Shown: positions 1-6,508 of the stretch, piece by piece
Layout of the letters: each line of letters begins with the position of its first letter
Numbering within the stretch: the stretch's first letter is position 1
Source: Myxococcales bacterium
GTDB taxonomy: Bacteria; Myxococcota; Polyangia; Fen-1088
Assembly (NCBI GenBank): GCA_003153875.1
Contig: PMBY01000475.1
Location: forward strand, 8,961 to 17,061
DNA length: 8,101 nt
Direction of reading: 5' to 3'
Position numbers and translations under genes: made by a program
Notes under the pieces: generated by a model
Databases searched by the model: none
Told to the model about the DNA's origin: nothing
The model's input: the letters and a program-made list of their open reading frames with translations, nothing else

Positions 1-989
1 TTGTGGGCCATGTAATTGTATTCCATGCGCAGGCCCACGATCGTCTGCAGCCGGTTCACGCCACGGGTGATGCCGCTGATGTCATCGGTGATGTTGTCGA
101 GGTTCTTGGCCACGGTGTCGTCGGTCAAGAGGTGGCCCACCGTGCCCTCTCCGTCGGCCATGCGGCCGGTGATCTTGTCCACGTTGTGCAGCGACTTGTC
201 CAGGTTGTCGATGCTGCTCTGCAGCTTCTGCAACGAGCTGCGCAGATCCTGCCCGGCGCCGGAAACCTGACCCTGGGTGGTGCCCACCAGCCCCTTGATG
301 GCCTCGGTGATCTCGCGCGCGTTGTGAAGGGTGACGCGGACGTCGTCAGCCTCGGAGCGCGTGATTCCCTGCACGGTTGCTGCGATGTCGTCTATGCGTC
401 CCAGCAGGCGCTCGACGATGACCGAGTTTCTCTCCAACAACTGGTTGGCGTTGTTGGCAATATCTTTGATCGGCCCCGAGGTCAGCACCTTCACGTCGGA
501 AAGGATGTCCCTCAGGATGGGCAGCGTTTCGCCCACCGAGTTCATGATGTCGCCCATCTCCACCGGCTCGGTCACCATCTTGATTTCGTCGCCGTCGTGC
601 AGTTCCCGCAGAGTCACACGCTCGCCCTTGCGCACGCTGAAGGGCGAACCCGGATCGATCTCGATGTAGTACTCGCCCAGCAAAGAAGCCGCCTTCTTGG
701 CAATGACGGCGTTCTCGTAGAGCTTGATCTCCGGCATCATGCGCACAAAGACCTTGGCCTTGCCCGACTCCTGGTCGAGCACGCGCTCCTCGACCTGTCC
801 GACGCGCAACCCGGCCGACAGAACCCGCGTTCGCTCGTAGACTCCCAGGGCGTTGTGAAAAAGGGCGTGCACGCGGTAGCCGGTGCCTCCTGCGATCTTC
901 TTGCTGGTGTATTGGAAGAGCAGGTAGGTCGTCGCCAGGACCACGAGCGCCAGGGCGCCCACCGTCAGGCCAGCCAGGCTCCGTCTCAT
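1..989 (-). CDS. mlaD: MlaD-like MCE-domain protein of a phospholipid ABC transporter (3' end outside window)
   Basis: Membrane-anchored substrate-binding subunit of an Mla-type lipid transporter; in this family MCE domains form a hexameric ring in the periplasm that passes phospholipids between the MlaFE complex and downstream partners. I translated 329 complete codons before the window ends. Residues about 5-25 are one hydrophobic anchor after MRRS. Residues about 38-115 are the MCE domain, with the typical VLSAGLRVGQVEE and LLGEYYIEIDPG stretches. Residues about 145-315 are polar and helix-prone with repeated Asn/Asp/Leu pairs (likely coiled coil or helical needle). The last visible residues (VGLRMEYNYM) turn aromatic and strand-like. 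The ATG overlaps the mlaF stop as ATGA, with GAGG at 997-1000 spaced 7 nt. The protein already exceeds E. coli MlaD (about 180 aa), so it belongs to the longer MCE type. Family call is firm; the exact substrate is inferred. Confidence 0.9.
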   Translation of the reverse strand, partial: MRRSLAGLTVGALALVVLATTYLLFQYTSKKIAGGTGYRVHALFHNALGVYERTRVLSAGLRVGQVEERVLDQESGKAKVFVRMMPEIKLYENAVIAKKAASLLGEYYIEIDPGSPFSVRKGERVTLRELHDGDEIKMVTEPVEMGDIMNSVGETLPILRDILSDVKVLTSGPIKDIANNANQLLERNSVIVERLLGRIDDIAATVQGITRSEADDVRVTLHNAREITEAIKGLVGTTQGQVSGAGQDLRSSLQKLQSSIDNLDKSLHNVDKITGRMADGEGTVGHLLTDDTVAKNLDNITDDISGITRGVNRLQTIVGLRMEYNYMAH

Positions 990-1780
990 GATGACGCCTC
1001 GAATTTCACCGCGCCCGAGGGCTCGACGAACTCTCGCAGCCTTGGGTCTGGTGCCGCCAGCAACTCGGCGGGCGTTCCGCACGCGATGATGATGCCGTCG
1101 TATAGCATGGCGACGCGGTCGCCAATTCGAAAGGTCGACGCCATGTCGTGTGAGATCACAACGGAGGTAACCCCGAAATCGTCTGCGGTGCGCCTAATCA
1201 TTTCGTCGACGTTCTTGGTGGCAATCGGGTCCAGTCCGGTAGTGGGCTCATCGTAGAGCAGAATCTGAGGCCGGTCGACCAGCGCGCGAGCCAGACCCAC
1301 ACGCTTTCGCATACCACCAGACAGCTCGGCTGGGAACTTCTCTTCCACACCGGGCACATTGTCCAGATCCAGACGCCGAAGCAAGTCCCTCACCCGCGCC
1401 AGAATCTCGCTTCTGGGCAGGCGGTAGCGCTCGATGAGCGGGAAGGCGATGTTCTCGACCACGTTGAGCGAGTCGAAGAGCGCCGCGTACTGGAAAACCA
1501 TGCCGAACTTGCGCTGGATCTTCGCGATGGCCACCTCGTCCAGGCCCACAATGTCCTCGCCGTCCACGTAGATGTGGCCGCTGTCTGGTTGCAGCAGTCC
1601 CATCAGGTGCTTCATCAGCACTGACTTGCCCTGTCCAGAGCCACCGATGACGATGTTGGTTTTCCCGCGCTCGAAGTCCAAGTCGATCCCGCGCAGAACC
1701 TGCTGTGAGCCAAAGCTCTTGTGCAGACCGCGAATCTGGATCTGCCAGCGATCGTCACGGGTGGGGGCGCCGTTGGTCAT
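986..1780 (-). CDS. mlaF: MlaF-like ABC transporter ATP-binding protein
   Basis: Cytoplasmic ATPase (264 aa) that powers the MlaFED phospholipid transporter at the inner membrane. All ABC motifs are present: Walker A GGSGQGKS at 46-53, Q-loop Gln97, signature LSGGM at 153-157 followed by RKRVGLARAL, Walker B ILLYDE at 173-178, D-loop TGLDP and switch His211 in VISHDM. The FQYAALFDSLNVVENIAFPL stretch after the Q-loop and the IIACGTPAEL end are typical of the Mla/Ttg2A/Mkl subfamily, close to the usual 260-270 aa. The ATG directly follows the mlaE stop (TAGATG, no spacer) with a weak GGA 6 nt upstream, so translation is probably coupled. Its own stop overlaps mlaD. Nothing is missing or degenerate, so an active ATPase is expected. 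Confidence 0.96.
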   Translation of the reverse strand: MTNGAPTRDDRWQIQIRGLHKSFGSQQVLRGIDLDFERGKTNIVIGGSGQGKSVLMKHLMGLLQPDSGHIYVDGEDIVGLDEVAIAKIQRKFGMVFQYAALFDSLNVVENIAFPLIERYRLPRSEILARVRDLLRRLDLDNVPGVEEKFPAELSGGMRKRVGLARALVDRPQILLYDEPTTGLDPIATKNVDEMIRRTADDFGVTSVVISHDMASTFRIGDRVAMLYDGIIIACGTPAELLAAPDPRLREFVEPSGAVKFEASS

Positions 1781-2635
1781 CTACATTCCATGCGAAGGCC
1801 AGATCACGCTCATGATCTCGATCAAGAAGTAGTCGAGCACCAGGACCGAAACCGAGCTGGACACGACCGCGGCGGTGGTGGCACGGCCCACTTCCTTGGC
1901 CCCACCGCGCACGTTGAATCCCTGATAGCAAGCGGTCAGCGCCATCGCGATGGCAAAGATCACCGCCTTGATGAGCCCTTGTATGTAGTCAACCGGGTCG
2001 ACCCAATGACGAAACAGCTCCAGAACCTGCCCCAGATCGATCTGGTACACCAAGATCGAAATGACGTAGCCGCCCAGCAAACCGACCACGTTGAACACCA
2101 TGGTCATGACCGGCAACATCAAGATCGAGGCGACCAGGCGGGGCGTGACCAAGTAGTGCACCGGGTTCACCGCAAAGGTGGTGAGCGCATCGATCTGCTC
2201 GGTGATGCGCATGGAACCCAGCTCGGTTGCCATGGCCGATCCGGCCCGTGCTGTGATCATGAGGGCGGTGAACACAGGCGCCAGCTCGCGCGCCAGGGAA
2301 ACCCCCACGGCGAAGCCGACCCAGCGCTGCTGGTCGAACATGGCCAGCGCCATGATCCCCTGCAGGGCCGTCACCGCCCCGCTGAAAAAACCCACCAGCA
2401 TGATGATGGGCAGCGAACCCACACCGATGAACTCCATCTGCTCGAGGTACAGGCGCATGCGGAAGGGTCGCCGAAACAACCAGGTGAAAGCGCGGCCCAA
2501 CAGCAGTATGTGCTGGCCGAAGATCGCCACCGCCCCCAGCAAGGGGCCGAAGATTCGACCAGCGAGCCGAAGCACCTGCGTGGGCGAGAACTCCTGGGAG
2601 CTGTCGCTCGGGTTGGTCGGAGCAGCGTCGCTCAT
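1781..2635 (-). CDS. mlaE: MlaE-like ABC transporter permease
   Basis: Inner-membrane permease (284 aa) of the phospholipid transporter, partner of the MlaF-like ATPase and the MCE protein. Family hallmarks are ARELAPVFTALMITARAGSA at 115-134, the EQIDAL coupling-helix motif at 146-151, FAVNPVHYLVTPR soon after, and GGAKEVGRATTAAVV near 244-258 before the last membrane helix. About five to six hydrophobic segments are visible (roughly 28-48, 73-97, 105-127, 165-195, 222-240, 257-280). The frame stays open upstream to 2695, but that extension lies inside the alr reading region and has no family similarity. I chose the ATG at 2635 because it overlaps the alr stop as ATGA and begins MSDAAP just before the conserved region. 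The N-terminal 20 residues are polar and extend slightly beyond E. coli MlaE (260 aa). No strong ribosome binding site is seen, in line with coupling to alr. Confidence 0.94.
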   Translation of the reverse strand: MSDAAPTNPSDSSQEFSPTQVLRLAGRIFGPLLGAVAIFGQHILLLGRAFTWLFRRPFRMRLYLEQMEFIGVGSLPIIMLVGFFSGAVTALQGIMALAMFDQQRWVGFAVGVSLARELAPVFTALMITARAGSAMATELGSMRITEQIDALTTFAVNPVHYLVTPRLVASILMLPVMTMVFNVVGLLGGYVISILVYQIDLGQVLELFRHWVDPVDYIQGLIKAVIFAIAMALTACYQGFNVRGGAKEVGRATTAAVVSSSVSVLVLDYFLIEIMSVIWPSHGM

Positions 2636-3954
2636 GGCCGAGCGTCCGGTTGGCAGGTCCGGTAGATGCGTGGGACGCGCTTGGAAATTCCGCACAGTAT
2701 TTCGTAGCTGGCGGTATCAGCCCAGCGGGCGACCTGGTCGACGGTGATGGCCGCCCCTTCGTCGCGCCCGATGAGAGTGACGGTGTCACCCACGGATGCC
2801 CCCGGCACCCGGCTCACGTCGATCATCATCATGTCCATACACACGGCGCCGACCACGGGCGCGCGACGGCCCCGGATGAGAACCTCGGCACCACGAATGT
2901 GCCTGGGATAGCCGTCGGCGTAGCCGATGGGCAGGGTGGCCACGCGCGCCTTGCGCGCCGGACGCCACAAGCCGCCGTAGCTCACGCCCTGGCGGGCGGC
3001 CACCTCGTGCAACGCCATGACTTTGGTGCGCAGACTCAGCACCGGTTCCAACTCGGGACGAGCCACCACTGCCGACGGCATGGCGCCGTAGAGCGCAAGC
3101 CCTGGCCGGATGGCATGGTAGCGCGCCTCGGGAAAGCGCACGGCCGCAGCGCTGTTGGCCGCATGCACGACATCGGGCACCAACCCGCGGTCGGCCGCGG
3201 CCAGCAAGCAACGCTCGAAGCGGGCGATCTGCTCGCGCGTGGCACCGGGACGTTTTAGATCGGCCGAAGCGAAGTGCGTGCACAGCCCGGTCAATTCCAG
3301 GTGGGGATAGCGAGCCGCAAGTTCAAGGAACGCGGGCAGCGCTTCGGGCTGGATGCCCAGTCGGTTCATACCCGTGTCGATCTTCACGTGCACAGGCCAG
3401 CGCTGCTGCAGCCCGCCTGCCGCCGCAGACTGGCCGCGCTTCGGCCTGCGCCGCCGAGGCGCGGCGCCGAACCGCTGCAACTCGCCGACGTCGTAGACGA
3501 CCGGCGTGAGACCTTCTTCCAGCACCTCGGAGTGGGTGTGACCATAGTAGGCACCCAGCACCAAGATCGGACAGGTGATGCCGGCCCCGCGAAGCTCCAG
3601 ACCTTCCTCGACCAGGGAAACCGCCAGCGCATCAACCATGGGCGCGAGCACCCCCGCCACTGCCACGGCGCCATGTCCATAGGCATCCGCCTTCACCACG
3701 CCGTAAATGGCCACCTTCGGACCCACGATGGCCCGCACGCACGCGACGTTGCGACGAAGGGCACCCAAGTCGATCTCGGCCACAGTGGGCCGGATCGAAG
3801 TGCGAAGGTCGGCTTCACGAACTGCAAGCCCGGCGGCCTCATGCGCGCGCAGGACACACGTGGACGCCGCTGAGGGAACCAGCCCAAGAGATGCTCCAGT
3901 CGACTGTACGGTCAAGACCCGACGGATTGTCACACCCGGTGGGTATAGCGTCAA
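2632..3954 (-). CDS. alr: alanine racemase (start uncertain)
   Basis: PLP-dependent cytoplasmic enzyme interconverting L- and D-alanine, the source of D-Ala for peptidoglycan. In longest-frame numbering (440 aa): the N-terminal motif RPTVAEIDLGALRRN starts at residue 55; PLP lysine is K88 in VVKADAYGHGA; K191 in VHVKIDTGMNRLG matches the position carbamylated in Geobacillus Alr; R198 follows; catalytic Tyr326 sits in GVSYGGLWR; CMDM at 372-375 matches the substrate-binding Cys-Met-Asp. A basic insert lies at 165-185. The span given is the maximal frame from a TTG. There is no ATG; other starts are GTG 3933, TTG 3915 and GTG 3783. Family similarity begins near residue 55, so GTG 3783 (383 aa, starting MAEIDL) is attractive, although it has no good ribosome binding site. 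The stop overlaps mlaE by 4 bases, so alr heads the mla operon. Function is firm; the N-terminus is not. Confidence 0.93.
   Translation of the reverse strand: MTLYPPGVTIRRVLTVQSTGASLGLVPSAASTCVLRAHEAAGLAVREADLRTSIRPTVAEIDLGALRRNVACVRAIVGPKVAIYGVVKADAYGHGAVAVAGVLAPMVDALAVSLVEEGLELRGAGITCPILVLGAYYGHTHSEVLEEGLTPVVYDVGELQRFGAAPRRRRPKRGQSAAAGGLQQRWPVHVKIDTGMNRLGIQPEALPAFLELAARYPHLELTGLCTHFASADLKRPGATREQIARFERCLLAAADRGLVPDVVHAANSAAAVRFPEARYHAIRPGLALYGAMPSAVVARPELEPVLSLRTKVMALHEVAARQGVSYGGLWRPARKARVATLPIGYADGYPRHIRGAEVLIRGRRAPVVGAVCMDMMMIDVSRVPGASVGDTVTLIGRDEGAAITVDQVARWADTASYEILCGISKRVPRIYRTCQPDARP
3926..3954 (-). promoter_or_regulatory. sigma70-like promoter for the alr-mla operon
   Basis: On the minus strand there is a TTGACG box (3949-3954, 5 of 6 to consensus), a 17-bp spacer and GACAAT (3926-3931, 4 of 6). 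Transcription would start near 3919. That lies inside the longest possible alr frame and would exclude starts at 3954 and 3933, leaving a near-leaderless TTG at 3915 or the GTG at 3783. Good spacing and position support it; it is still a prediction by eye. Confidence 0.4.
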
Positions 3955-3977
3955 TTCCGGGCCGAGGTTGAATAGTT

Positions 3978-3999
3978 TTCACGACGCGAGGATCGTGAA
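3978..3999. promoter_or_regulatory. 22-bp dyad, candidate operator upstream of alr
   Basis: Perfect 7-bp arms TTCACGA and TCGTGAA are separated by 8 bp. The dyad lies between the regulator stop (4010) and the predicted alr promoter, centred about 70 bp upstream of the predicted transcription start, a distance typical of upstream activator sites. A single TTCACGA also occurs at 4836-4842 upstream of the regulator gene. Arm order is the reverse of the CRP site (TGTGA then TCACA), so binding by the neighbouring regulator is only a guess. It could also form a short RNA hairpin, but no U-tract follows. Confidence 0.35.
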
Positions 4000-4009
4000 G
4001 TGCGTGATT

Positions 4010-4765
4010 TCAGAAGCCCTCGGCCGCCCGCGCCATGGCAAAAAAACGCGGCATCAAAGTCAAACGCCGTCCCTGCAGAGTCAGGAGGCCCTGCCGGGCC
4101 AGGTCAGCCACTATTCGGGAAACGGTCTCACGACACGCGCCGATCCGGCCGGCCAATTCCCGCTGCGTGGGGAAGCGCGCAATGACAGTGCCCTCTGCGC
4201 CGACTTCGCCCTGGTCCCGGGCCAAGTTGAGAAGCAAGCGATAGAGCCGACTCTCCACATCGGTCGTGGCGAGTCCCCAAGCAAGAGCTTTGATCCCGCG
4301 CAGACGCCGCTCGAGTTCGCGTGCAAGGGCCAGCGCGACTTCGGGAATGGCGCGGGCCACAGCCAGGAATTCCTCTCGTGGAATCAGCAGCAGTACGCTA
4401 GTCTCGGCAGCGACCAGGCTGTCGCTGGAAAGGGCGTTGTCCGGATCGACCAGCGCATCCACAAGCATGTCGCCAGCCAGGAACGCTTCCAAAGTCAGCT
4501 CGCGCGAACCGTCGGTCTTGCGCACGGCACAGATGCAGCCTCGCACAAGCAATGCTGCAGCTCCGAGCCAGCGACCATCCAGTACGATTTGCTGCCTCGC
4601 GCTAAAGGAGCGTATGGATGCGCTTCTTGCGAGCTGAGCAAGTGCGGAAACCGACAGCCCGCAAAACCACCGCGAATTACGCAGAGCGCCGAAGGCTGGA
4701 TAGGCGCTCTCATCGCGAAGGTGTGGTGTGGTGTCTGTCACCGAGTGGAGGGCGGCGGGGTTCAT
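4010..4765 (-). CDS. Crp/Fnr-family transcriptional regulator
   Basis: Cytoplasmic DNA-binding regulator of 251 aa. Residues about 30-150 form the cupin-like effector domain, 145-165 the long dimer helix, and 170-245 the winged helix. The helix-turn-helix TQRELAGRIGACRETVSR (200-217) keeps the CRP Arg-Glu-xxx-Arg contact pattern (R212, E213, R217). The cassette that binds cyclic-nucleotide phosphate in CRP (about 98-117 here) reads GDMLVDALVDPDNALSSDS and lacks the usual Glu and Arg-Ser/Thr. The Cys set of an Fnr iron-sulphur cluster is absent too (only C35, C78, C211). The signal is therefore unknown. I chose ATG 4765 because AAGAGG lies 4 nt upstream and the length fits the family; the frame stays open to 5044 without recognisable protein. 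It is separated from alr by about 55 bp or more and may regulate it, which is inference. Confidence 0.88.
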   Translation of the reverse strand: MNPAALHSVTDTTPHLRDESAYPAFGALRNSRWFCGLSVSALAQLARSASIRSFSARQQIVLDGRWLGAAALLVRGCICAVRKTDGSRELTLEAFLAGDMLVDALVDPDNALSSDSLVAAETSVLLLIPREEFLAVARAIPEVALALARELERRLRGIKALAWGLATTDVESRLYRLLLNLARDQGEVGAEGTVIARFPTQRELAGRIGACRETVSRIVADLARQGLLTLQGRRLTLMPRFFAMARAAEGF

Positions 4766-4769
4766 GCGA

Positions 4770-4775
4770 CCTCTT
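4770..4775 (-). promoter_or_regulatory. ribosome binding site fixing the regulator start
   Basis: AAGAGG on the minus strand, 4 nt before the ATG at 4765. No comparable site precedes the upstream in-frame ATG at 4795, so this site supports the 251-aa start. Confidence 0.5.
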
Positions 4776-5092
4776 GACGATGCACCACTCATACCAACGC
4801 GCATGGGCGGATAGCGGCCGCTTGTCCGCGACTTTTTCACGATTTCCCGGACCATGGGCACGAAGATCCATTGCGACCGCGACACCGATGCCACATGCGT
4901 GTCGTGTTCGGCATCCCAAACCCTCAAGGCGGCAATCACGTGGTAGGTAGAACCCTGCTCATGGCAGCAACCATCCCCTTGAATCCCGCGTTGGGTTTCT
5001 CGGTCCAATGTCGCGAGTGGGGCGTCCCCGCACAGCCGCGTCAACGATCCCAGTCACCGGCTTTCTCGATGCTGCGCTGAAGCCCCGCGTTT

Positions 5093-5098
5093 GGAGGG
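5093..5098 (+). promoter_or_regulatory. strong ribosome binding site deciding a TTG start
   Basis: GGAGGG lies 7 nt before the TTG at 5106. An in-frame TTG at 5091 overlaps this site and has nothing similar upstream, so the start at 5106 is preferred. Confidence 0.6.
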
Positions 5099-5105
5099 AC
5101 CGCCC

Positions 5106-6284
5106 TTGCTCTACAGGTTCATCACTTTCTTTCTCTTCGCGCTCGCCATTCTGGCCGGCATTCATTCCTATTTCTGGGTGCGGCTCGTGCGCGACACGCA
5201 GCTGCCCCTGCCCTACCGCACATGGGTAGCCGCAGCCTGCGTCGCGCTCGCCTGCTCGGTGCCGGTGTCACTCATGGCTCCCCGGCTGATGCCGCGACCG
5301 TGGGCCGCCTACGCGGCCTGGCCTGGGTACATCTGGCTCGGCTTTATGCTGCTGCTTCTAGCAACCCTTGTCGCGACCGATCTGTTCAGGATCATCCTGG
5401 CCGTCGGCAGAGCCGTGTCCGCTCGTCCGCAACTCGATCCGGCAGCGCGACTCGGCTTGGCGCGCGCCTTGGCGGTCGCCGTGGTTGCGGTGAGCGCCGT
5501 CGTCGGGATCTACTCGATCTTTCAGGGGTTGCGCGACCCCGTGGTGAAGGAGCTTCGCATCGCGGTCCCCGGGCTCCCGCCCGCCTTGGCAGGAACCACG
5601 ATCGTGCAGTTGACTGACCTGCACATCGGAGCGACCAAGAGTCGCAGCTTTGCCAGCGACATCGTCCGCCGCAGCAACGCCCTTGCCCCGGATGTCGTCG
5701 TGATCACCGGCGACTTGGTCGAGGGCCGCTTCGGGTCGGGCCGCGAAGATACGCTCTCCTTGGCTGGCCTGCGGGCGCGCCTGGGCGTCTTCATGGTCAC
5801 GGGCAACCACGAGTACTACTCGGGCCTGCGCGAGTGGCTGCCCGAGTTGCAGCGTTTGGGCATCCGCGTGCTGAGAAACGAACATGTCGTCATCGACGCT
5901 GACACAGGCGGAGGCTGGGAACTGGCCGGCATCGAAGACTGGAACGGCGGCAGCATCGAGCCAGACGGTGGGCCGGACCTTGCGCGCGCCCTGGCCGGAC
6001 ATGATCCAAGTCGCCCAGTCATTCTGCTCTCACACCAACCGCGCGCCATCTACTCTGCCGCGCAGGCCGGGGTCGCGCTCATGTTGTCAGGCCACACTCA
6101 CGGCGGGCAAATCTGGCCCTTCACCTATCTGGTCCACTTGCAGCAGCCCTTTCTCGAAGGCCTCCACAACGTGGGCCGGACACAGCTCTACGTGAGCCCG
6201 GGAACCGGATACTGGGGACCGCCCATGCGACTGGGGACGCGCAGCGAGATTACGAGGATCACGCTGGTCTCCGCTCCCCTGTAA
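5106..6284 (+). CDS. membrane-anchored calcineurin-like metallophosphoesterase (YkuE type)
   Basis: Predicted two-metal phosphohydrolase of 392 aa. The N-terminal third holds about four membrane segments (roughly 5-25, 40-60, 70-100, 118-140). The catalytic domain follows at about 150-390 with the full motif set: QLTDLHIG (D171, H173), VVITGDLVEG (D203), VTGNHEYYSG (N234, H235), ILLSHQPR (H310) and MLSGHTHGGQ (H330, H332). This set defines the YkuE/YaeI branch of metallophosphoesterases. The substrate is not determined; related enzymes include lipid-linked nucleotide hydrolases such as chlamydial LpxG, so an envelope lipid is possible but unproven. The TTG start is supported by the ribosome binding site at 5093-5098 and gives a protein starting directly with the first membrane helix. 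It stands alone on the plus strand, divergent from the regulator and tail to tail with a tRNA gene. Confidence 0.92.
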   Translation: MLYRFITFFLFALAILAGIHSYFWVRLVRDTQLPLPYRTWVAAACVALACSVPVSLMAPRLMPRPWAAYAAWPGYIWLGFMLLLLATLVATDLFRIILAVGRAVSARPQLDPAARLGLARALAVAVVAVSAVVGIYSIFQGLRDPVVKELRIAVPGLPPALAGTTIVQLTDLHIGATKSRSFASDIVRRSNALAPDVVVITGDLVEGRFGSGREDTLSLAGLRARLGVFMVTGNHEYYSGLREWLPELQRLGIRVLRNEHVVIDADTGGGWELAGIEDWNGGSIEPDGGPDLARALAGHDPSRPVILLSHQPRAIYSAAQAGVALMLSGHTHGGQIWPFTYLVHLQQPFLEGLHNVGRTQLYVSPGTGYWGPPMRLGTRSEITRITLVSAPL

Positions 6285-6292
6285 CCGCGCAG

Positions 6293-6366
6293 CGCGCCCG
6301 GCCTGATTCGAACAGGCGACCCCCGGCTTCGTAGGCCGATGCTCTATCCAGTTGAGCTACGGGCGC
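6293..6366 (-). tRNA. tRNA-Arg, anticodon ACG
   Basis: A full cloverleaf of 74 nt on the minus strand. The acceptor stem is GCGCCCG with CGGGCGC. The D arm is GCTC/GAGC with loop AACTGGATA, including A20, the arginine identity base. The anticodon stem is TCGGC/GCCGG with loop CTACGAA, giving ACG (read as ICG for CGU, CGC and CGA). The variable loop has 5 nt, and the T arm is GCCTG/CAGGC with loop TTCGAAT. The discriminator is G and CCA is not encoded. It ends 8 bp from the stop codon of the convergent phosphoesterase gene. Confidence 0.97.
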
Positions 6367-6382
6367 AATGTGGTCGAGGGCG

Positions 6383-6414
6383 AATGTATGCCGCGCAGCC
6401 AGGGCACAAGTCAA
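6383..6414 (-). promoter_or_regulatory. possible promoter of tRNA-Arg
   Basis: TTGACT (6409-6414) is a good -35 box. The best -10-like hexamer, TACATT (6383-6388), lies 20 bp further on, which is longer than ideal; CATACA at 18 bp is weaker. It sits 16 bp before the tRNA 5' end. A short palindrome, GATCC-C-GGATC (6420-6430), lies just upstream. Confidence 0.35.
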
Positions 6415-6450
6415 GCGATGATCCCGGATCGACCATACATAGTTGGTTCG

Positions 6451-6481
6451 CCCGCCGCTCGTCCTTGATCCGAGCGACGGG
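6451..6481 (-). terminator. terminator-like hairpin after the surface-protein gene
   Basis: On the minus strand CCCGTCGCTCG and CGAGCGGCGGG form an 11-bp stem with one G-U pair and a 9-nt loop, 27 bp after the stop codon at 6509. No U-tract follows, so it may act as a factor-assisted terminator or only as a 3'-end stabiliser. Confidence 0.45.
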
Positions 6482-6508
6482 TGAGATGAGACAGCTGCGG
6501 CAGCAGTG

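Larger units (their letters stand above)
4766..5105. other. divergent intergenic region without a convincing gene
   Basis: About 340 bp between the regulator (minus) and the phosphoesterase (plus). Open frames cross it on both strands, but their translations have no recognisable family and no convincing codon bias. It should hold both promoters, yet I could not find a good -35/-10 pair for either. Visible elements are TTCACGA at 4836-4842 (shared with the dyad near alr) and two overlapping 6-bp dyads, CGACAC/GTGTCG (4880-4885 with 4899-4904) and GATGCC/GGCATC (4887-4892 with 4910-4915), which could not both pair at once. Confidence 0.5.

Noticed and set aside
1149..1160. CRP-like TGTGA and TCACA half-sites
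   Set aside because: They are only 2 bp apart instead of 6 and lie within the mlaF switch-His codons, so they are explained by coding.
3..1256. Long plus-strand open frame of 417 codons
   Set aside because: It is antisense to mlaD and mlaF, which have clear family motifs; it is His/Gln/Val-rich without a known domain, typical of shadow frames in GC-rich DNA.
4766..5044. N-terminal extension of the Crp/Fnr-type regulator from an ATG at 5044
   Set aside because: The extra 93 residues show no domain and no good ribosome binding site, and the start at 4765 has AAGAGG and gives the normal family length.
6384..6440. Inverted repeat ATGTATG/CATACAT around the tRNA promoter
   Set aside because: 7-bp arms separated by 43 bp are expected by chance in a region of this size.
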